DNA of 64,000 nt from Talpa occidentalis (Eukaryota > Chordata > Mammalia > Eulipotyphla > Talpidae), in assembly GCF_014898055.3 (NCBI RefSeq), contig NW_023601104.1, positions 83,807,106-83,871,105 on the forward strand, given 5' to 3'. Made by a program: the position numbers and the translations under genes. The notes beneath the pieces were generated by a model. It did no database searches. It saw only the letters and a list, made by a program, of their open reading frames with translations, and was not told where the DNA came from. Positions 59,256 to 64,000 of this stretch are shown here, one piece after another. Position 1 is the stretch's first letter. Each line of letters starts with the position of its first letter.

Positions 59256-59996
59256 TGTCTTCTCCTTAGGTAGTAAAAGTTGCCAATCTCTTTAATCGTG
59301 AGGCTTGGAACTTCAAAACCTAATTCTGTCTGTATTCTCACAGTTAAAAAACAGTCAAAGAGCCTGTTTAGAGTCAAAAGGAAGAGATATAGTGCTCTTT
59401 TAAAGGTAAGTACCTCAACTAGTACATGGCCCTCTTTAACCTGTCATAACTAAGCAAGAGTTTATTCTTTGGCATTGGACTTTCACCTATAGTCACATTT
59501 TTAGTAACCATGGCTACCTCTGGCCTGTTTTCTGCTTATTTCTAGGCTGTCTGCATTACTGTGCCATGTGGAACTGACTGACACCTTGACACTGTGTCAC
59601 AGATGGACAGTCATTATCACCAAGTCATCTCCCTTGCTCTGTTCCTATTCTCCTTACTTAGGCCTTTAGAATCTCCATGCAATACAACTTCAATTGTGAA
59701 ACTACACATTGAAAATGGGTGAAATACTTATATTTGTTGGGAACTGAGGTTTAGAAATATTATGGCTTGAAAAAGATATTTATTTATGTTTCAAATAAAA
59801 GGAATCCAAAAGTAAGTAGGTAAAGGCAGATACTCCATATCTAGGTAACTTCTTGTCTGTTGTATCATTTGTAATACACGGTTTGATCCTTGTAATTATA
59901 TTATGGCTGTTGGTGCTCTCGTTATCAAAATAGAGTTCCAGGTAGAGCAGTTGAAAGAGGGTGATGAGATGGGGCAAACCATACACACTGCTGTGA
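59256..59996. other. Unassigned sequence
   Basis: No gene or repeat recognised. Confidence 0.45.
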
Positions 59997-60007
59997 ACTA
60001 TTCTCTT

Positions 60008-60285
60008 TCTCTCTCTTTTTTAAAGATTTAATTATTTATTTATACAAGAACCAGGGTACAGGCCAGATTCGTGGGAGGGTGAAAGGATTCACTGGAGGCA
60101 GAGCGGGGAACAGAACAGGCAGACTAACTGAAATACACTGCCGAGGGGGAGCAGTGGGAGAGACAGGAGAGGTCTGCTGCGCCATTTGGGACCCTCGCCT
60201 GCCGGGATCAAACCGGCGCTGCAGAGGCTGTGTACAGCTTCGCAGTGCTGCGCCCAACCGCCTGCACCACCAGGGGAGGCCCTCC
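60008..60285 (-). mobile_element. tRNA-derived SINE, copy 18 (type B)
   Basis: Antisense copy with a perfect 11-bp target duplication (actattctctt) at 59997-60007 and 60286-60296. B-box complement GGGATCAAACCGG, head complement CCACCAGGGGAGGCC. Confidence 0.93.
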
Positions 60286-60296
60286 ACTATTCTCTT

Positions 60297-60936
60297 GAGG
60301 GTTTTACTTCATGGTCTCATCCAGTAGCCTTTATTCATTGTTCAGAGAGGAATAAGAAAGGTAGAATTTTATTAGATACCCTGAGGGATATAGGGTTCCT
60401 TACTAAGGACACAAACAGAATGGATTTGCCTAGGTAACTGGAAATCTTTTCTACAAAGTTTGAAATAGGTATTAATCTTCTCTGAAGTCAGAGCAAATGA
60501 TTAATATCTCAGTGACTTCATGATTGAAGAATAGTTTTCTGTCATCTGTAACATCTCCCCAGGTTCCCTTCAAATGTTCCAAATTACATAATTAAAATTT
60601 GAAACATTTCTGCTGGATTCAGTATTATACTAAATTCAAGTAATCTGGGAAGGGTCATATTGTGAACCCCATGATTGTACGTCCTGGATAATTAGTTGGT
60701 CAAATTCTATAACCTGGGGGATGAATTAAAAAATCCAAAGGATCATGCTACCTGAAGTGAGAAAAGGAAAAAATAAGAGCATGATCATTGTGAACATTTT
60801 GGTCTCCTTTATAATTTTTCTAGAGTGCCCCTGTATTTCCTACCATGCACAGCCAAAGGTTGAAGTGATTCTTCTGAAATATCTTTTAGTCTTCCAGTAG
60901 CTTTCATATTTGTAAGCCATCATAAAATACCAGTTT

Positions 60937-60939
<3 letters not shown>
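60297..60939. other. Unassigned sequence
   Basis: No gene or repeat recognised. Confidence 0.45.

Positions 60940-60973
<34 letters not shown>
60940..60973. repeat. (TA)n microsatellite
   Basis: 34 bp of alternating TA. Confidence 0.95.
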
Positions 60974-60975
<2 letters not shown>

Positions 60976-61849
60976 CTTCTTTACAGCGAGAACATTCCAT
61001 TCATATTCGGCTGCCTAAGACATGAACCATGTCAATGATAGCCAGCTGACAAGGGTGCCTGGAGGGCTTCCTGACCCAGTGACTATGCTATCATTTATAT
61101 GCACTCTTGCACTTAACTCTTACAGCAGCATATGAGATATGGACTGAGGCATAAGATTTAGCTACAAAGTTAGTTTTCAAGCTCTATGTCTGTCTGGAGC
61201 TTCAGGAATCTTTACTTGCTTGACACCTTCCATCCCACCTTTCAATTCTTTGATTCAGTGATTCCAATGGATGCTTTTCCTCTCAATAGATCTCTGGTCT
61301 TTGTGATATTTCATGCAGTTTTAGATAGTCAGATAGGCAGGGAGGTGCTGTGTCATTTCTACTTTCACTTCCCAACTTTGCTTGTGGTCCTGCAGGGTCA
61401 GGCAGAGGGTGGGTAATACTGAAAGGGCACTCTACATCCATGTGACTGGCACAGTCTAGATTTGGCATTAGTGCACTGGGTGGTAGATACCTGTGGGTTG
61501 CTGATCCATCTCCAGAGGAATCCTCTTGTTGACGTTTTTTTGACATGGGTGGACATTTTCTGGCTAGTGAATATTAACTGTTCCCTTTGGCAATGCTGGG
61601 CTTCCAGTGGTCTATTTTCTCTAAGGGATGGATTTCCTTTGTCTTCATCTGTTTTATATCTGGTTAAAAGAAATTCCAAAAAACTTTGAATTAAGAACAT
61701 TTTCAGGTTACCGGGTCTACTAAAAAACAACACAATAGAGTATGTATAACATATCCAATTACTAAACATTTTTCTAGTTTACACTGATCTTTGCTTCAAG
61801 GTGGTATTCTAAGACACTTGAGTTCAAACTTTATTTTTAAAATGTTTTA
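60974..61849. other. Unassigned sequence
   Basis: Several overlapping frames on both strands (76-123 codons at 61186-61769) but no domain or splice context. Not supported as a gene. Confidence 0.4.
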
Positions 61850-61960
61850 ATTTTTAAATAAAAATTTTAAAATGATATAATTATAGAGTCTCAGGAAATT
61901 GCAAAAAGAGGTAAAGTCCTATACACATTCGTATTTAAGTGTGAATGTGATAATTAGAAT
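61850..61960 (+). repeat. Possible old L1 3' UTR fragment
   Basis: 'ataattatagagtctcagga' and 'aattgcaaaaagaggtaaag' resemble a segment found in old L1 3' ends. Very short; weak. Confidence 0.35.
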
Positions 61961-64000
61961 AACACTGGGTTGACAATTTTATTTGGTGACATAAACAGAT
62001 TCACCATTATATTTTCCCAGTCATCATGATATTAAACATATTTAAAGAGTTTAGTTTTACGTAGTTTCCACAATACAATCAATTACAATTACTCAGTTAG
62101 CATTGAAAACCAAGTCTCACTGTTTCATTTACCATCAGTTCATCAAGAGTAACAGGGATACTTGATTAGGTAGAAAAAAATCTTTAAGGTAAGGCAGTAT
62201 AACTTCAAGAAAATTTCATGTGTGTAAAAGTAAAAATTTACTTAAAGTAAAAATTTACAGAGTGTATTTTTGTAGATGACAAAATTCTCTAGTTTTATGG
62301 TGTTACAGAAAATTGTAATACTAATAGATGACCAGAAACTTGTGTTAATATAATTTCATGCATCTTGTCTAATATTTCAAATGTCCTATTATTTTAATTT
62401 CTCAAAATGTGTCAATGAACATAGACTAGCTATTATTCTTCCCAATTTGAAATGAAGTTGTAGAGGCTTCAAGAGCTTGGGTGATTCATGTTTGTTTATG
62501 TTGCTGGTTCCTGGCCCAGTTTAGACTGCACTCAGCTGCACTCCATATACTTTTTAAAAGTGTGTACATCATAAATAAGAATTTGCTTAATTAGGCAGGT
62601 TATATGGGCGGCTTTTATAACATCACTACATTTGGAGATTACATTTGATGGATAACCTTAACTGATAGTAATCTTTTCTATTTTGACAGTGTTTCAGAAT
62701 TAATCTTGATGAATGCTTCTATTTACATATGTTAATCCTTTCTTAGAAGATTAATTCAATAAGCATTGAAAAATATCTGGGCAGGAAAAGTGTTGCTTCT
62801 CAAATAAATTATAATTTAATCCAAATGGAGCTAGGCAGACTCTTTGAACATTCATCTTTTGGCCAATTATTGTTACAATATTACCTGGAATTAGTTAGTA
62901 CAAGTGATACATCAAGATCACTACCTTTTTTTCTTTTGAGTAGAGCAAAAGTCGAATTTTTGTATCTATGATTATTATTTTCCCTGAGGATAGACCTTGG
63001 GATATTGACATTTTGCTAATGCTTACAAAATATAGTAAAAAGTTATATTTTTTACAATTGAATATTTGCTTTGCTTGACTTTTCATAGTCTTTTTTCTAA
63101 GCAGGTGTTGCACTGAAAGTAATTTGAGAAAAGAAGCTGAACTTCCTGCTAGAACAAGCCTATTATACTTAATTGGTGCTTATATCAGGGCTACCTACTT
63201 TCCCTCCAAAGTTAATCCTGAAGAATCAATCAATAGGTCACTGCTCAGGACTGTTGCATTCAGGAGGCTGATATGAATGTTCGCTGGAGATACATAAATA
63301 TTGTCAGAACAGATTAGGAAAGACAATTAAGTTGCATGAGTCCTTGCTTCTTACTGGCCATCCCATGGCCAATACCTAGCTAAGAAAGGGATTTCTATGT
63401 TTATCTGTTCGTTTGGAGAGGAATTGTGGTAATTATATCAAATACTGAGCATGGAGTACTTACCCTAATAAGACTGCTATTAGCCAACTCAGAATCAAGA
63501 GATAAAGGCTGTTTTGGTGGCAATGGACCAAAAGAGCAGGGTCAAATTCTTGTTCCCAGTCATCAGTGATTACGTGTTTCTGTGGTCTTACATCTAACCT
63601 CTGTGGTTTGCTGTACTTCTCCATCCAGCATGTACAAAGATCCTCCCCCTTGGCTATTCAGTTATTCGCTGCATACACATGGATCACTGGGAAAAACACA
63701 GTGGGAATACAAAGAAACGCAACCCGTGCACTGCATAGTCCAAACATTCACGTTCATGTTTATGCAAAATTAGTGGCCCTCTTTAACCCTGTTCTGGAGC
63801 AGCATAACAAACAAATAGGACTGCCTCACAGGAGAGAGCCAATGCCACATGGACATAATTTATAAGTTAATTAACAGCATCTACTGTGGCCAAGCAGTGA
63901 CAGATGTGACACCTGCTTCAGGGAAAAAAATGAGAAAAAGGACAGGACAGCAGAGGTCAGTTCCTTCTCTAGGGACATTGCGGTCATACACAGGTCACAG
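61961..64000. other. Unassigned sequence
   Basis: 2 kb, AT-rich, no gene recognised. A 17-bp-period duplication at 62227 and 62244 (aaagtaaaaattta). The two overlapping frames 63566-63865 and 63582-63773 have no features. Confidence 0.45.

Noticed and set aside
61186..61769. Overlapping frames on both strands
   Set aside because: Mutually overlapping frames with no domain; no evidence of splicing or conservation available.

Overview
This window looks like vertebrate, specifically placental-mammal, nuclear DNA. It is AT-rich with low coding density, and it carries MIR, L2, MER5-type hAT, MLT1-type MaLR and L1 remnants. I found no protein-coding exon, rRNA gene, functional tRNA gene or CRISPR array that I can support. 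The long open frames all fall in repeats or read like chance frames. The window is best read as intergenic DNA or the inside of a large intron.

The dominant lineage-specific repeat is a tRNA-derived SINE of about 260-320 bp, with 18 copies (5 on +, 13 on -). It has an A box reading TGGCGCAGCGG, a B box reading GGTTCGATCCC, a shared body and an AAATAAATCTT-type tail. Its first ~25 bases resemble the CHR-type tRNA SINEs of cetartiodactyls as I remember them, and two L1 3' pieces look cetartiodactyl in style. I therefore lean towards Cetartiodactyla. It does not match the pig PRE1 or camelid SINE heads I remember; a hippopotamid-like genome is a guess that I cannot prove here.

Layout. 1-1.9 kb: L1 ORF2 remnant with two SINEs. 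2.7-8.7 kb: MIR, L2, SINEs and a three-layer nest (LTR in SINE in MIR). 10.2-12.2 kb: a complete, very young, non-autonomous LTR retroelement with a perfect 5-bp target duplication, two 430-431 bp LTRs that differ by one base, a tRNA-Ser-like primer site and a polypurine tract. 12.4-14.9 kb: antisense L1 plus an MLT1 LTR. 15-31 kb: mostly unassigned sequence with SINEs, one MER5 element and MIRs. 31-35.4 kb: L1M and L2 tails and an LTR-like stretch. 35.7-36.2 kb: a repeat-free block that could be conserved regulatory DNA. 37-42 kb: two SINEs and two solo LTRs of the same family as the 10.2 kb element. 44-64 kb: MIR, L2, antisense L1 with SINEs, MER5 and much unassigned sequence.

The most interesting system is the LTR family. 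There is one intact young copy and three solo LTRs of different ages and structures: one deleted internally, one with a duplicated polyadenylation region, one strongly diverged. Second are SINE structures that record their source transcripts: two copies share an extra 3' tail, one has three B boxes, and one has a double poly(A) tail. All family names come from recognition by eye; no database search was run.
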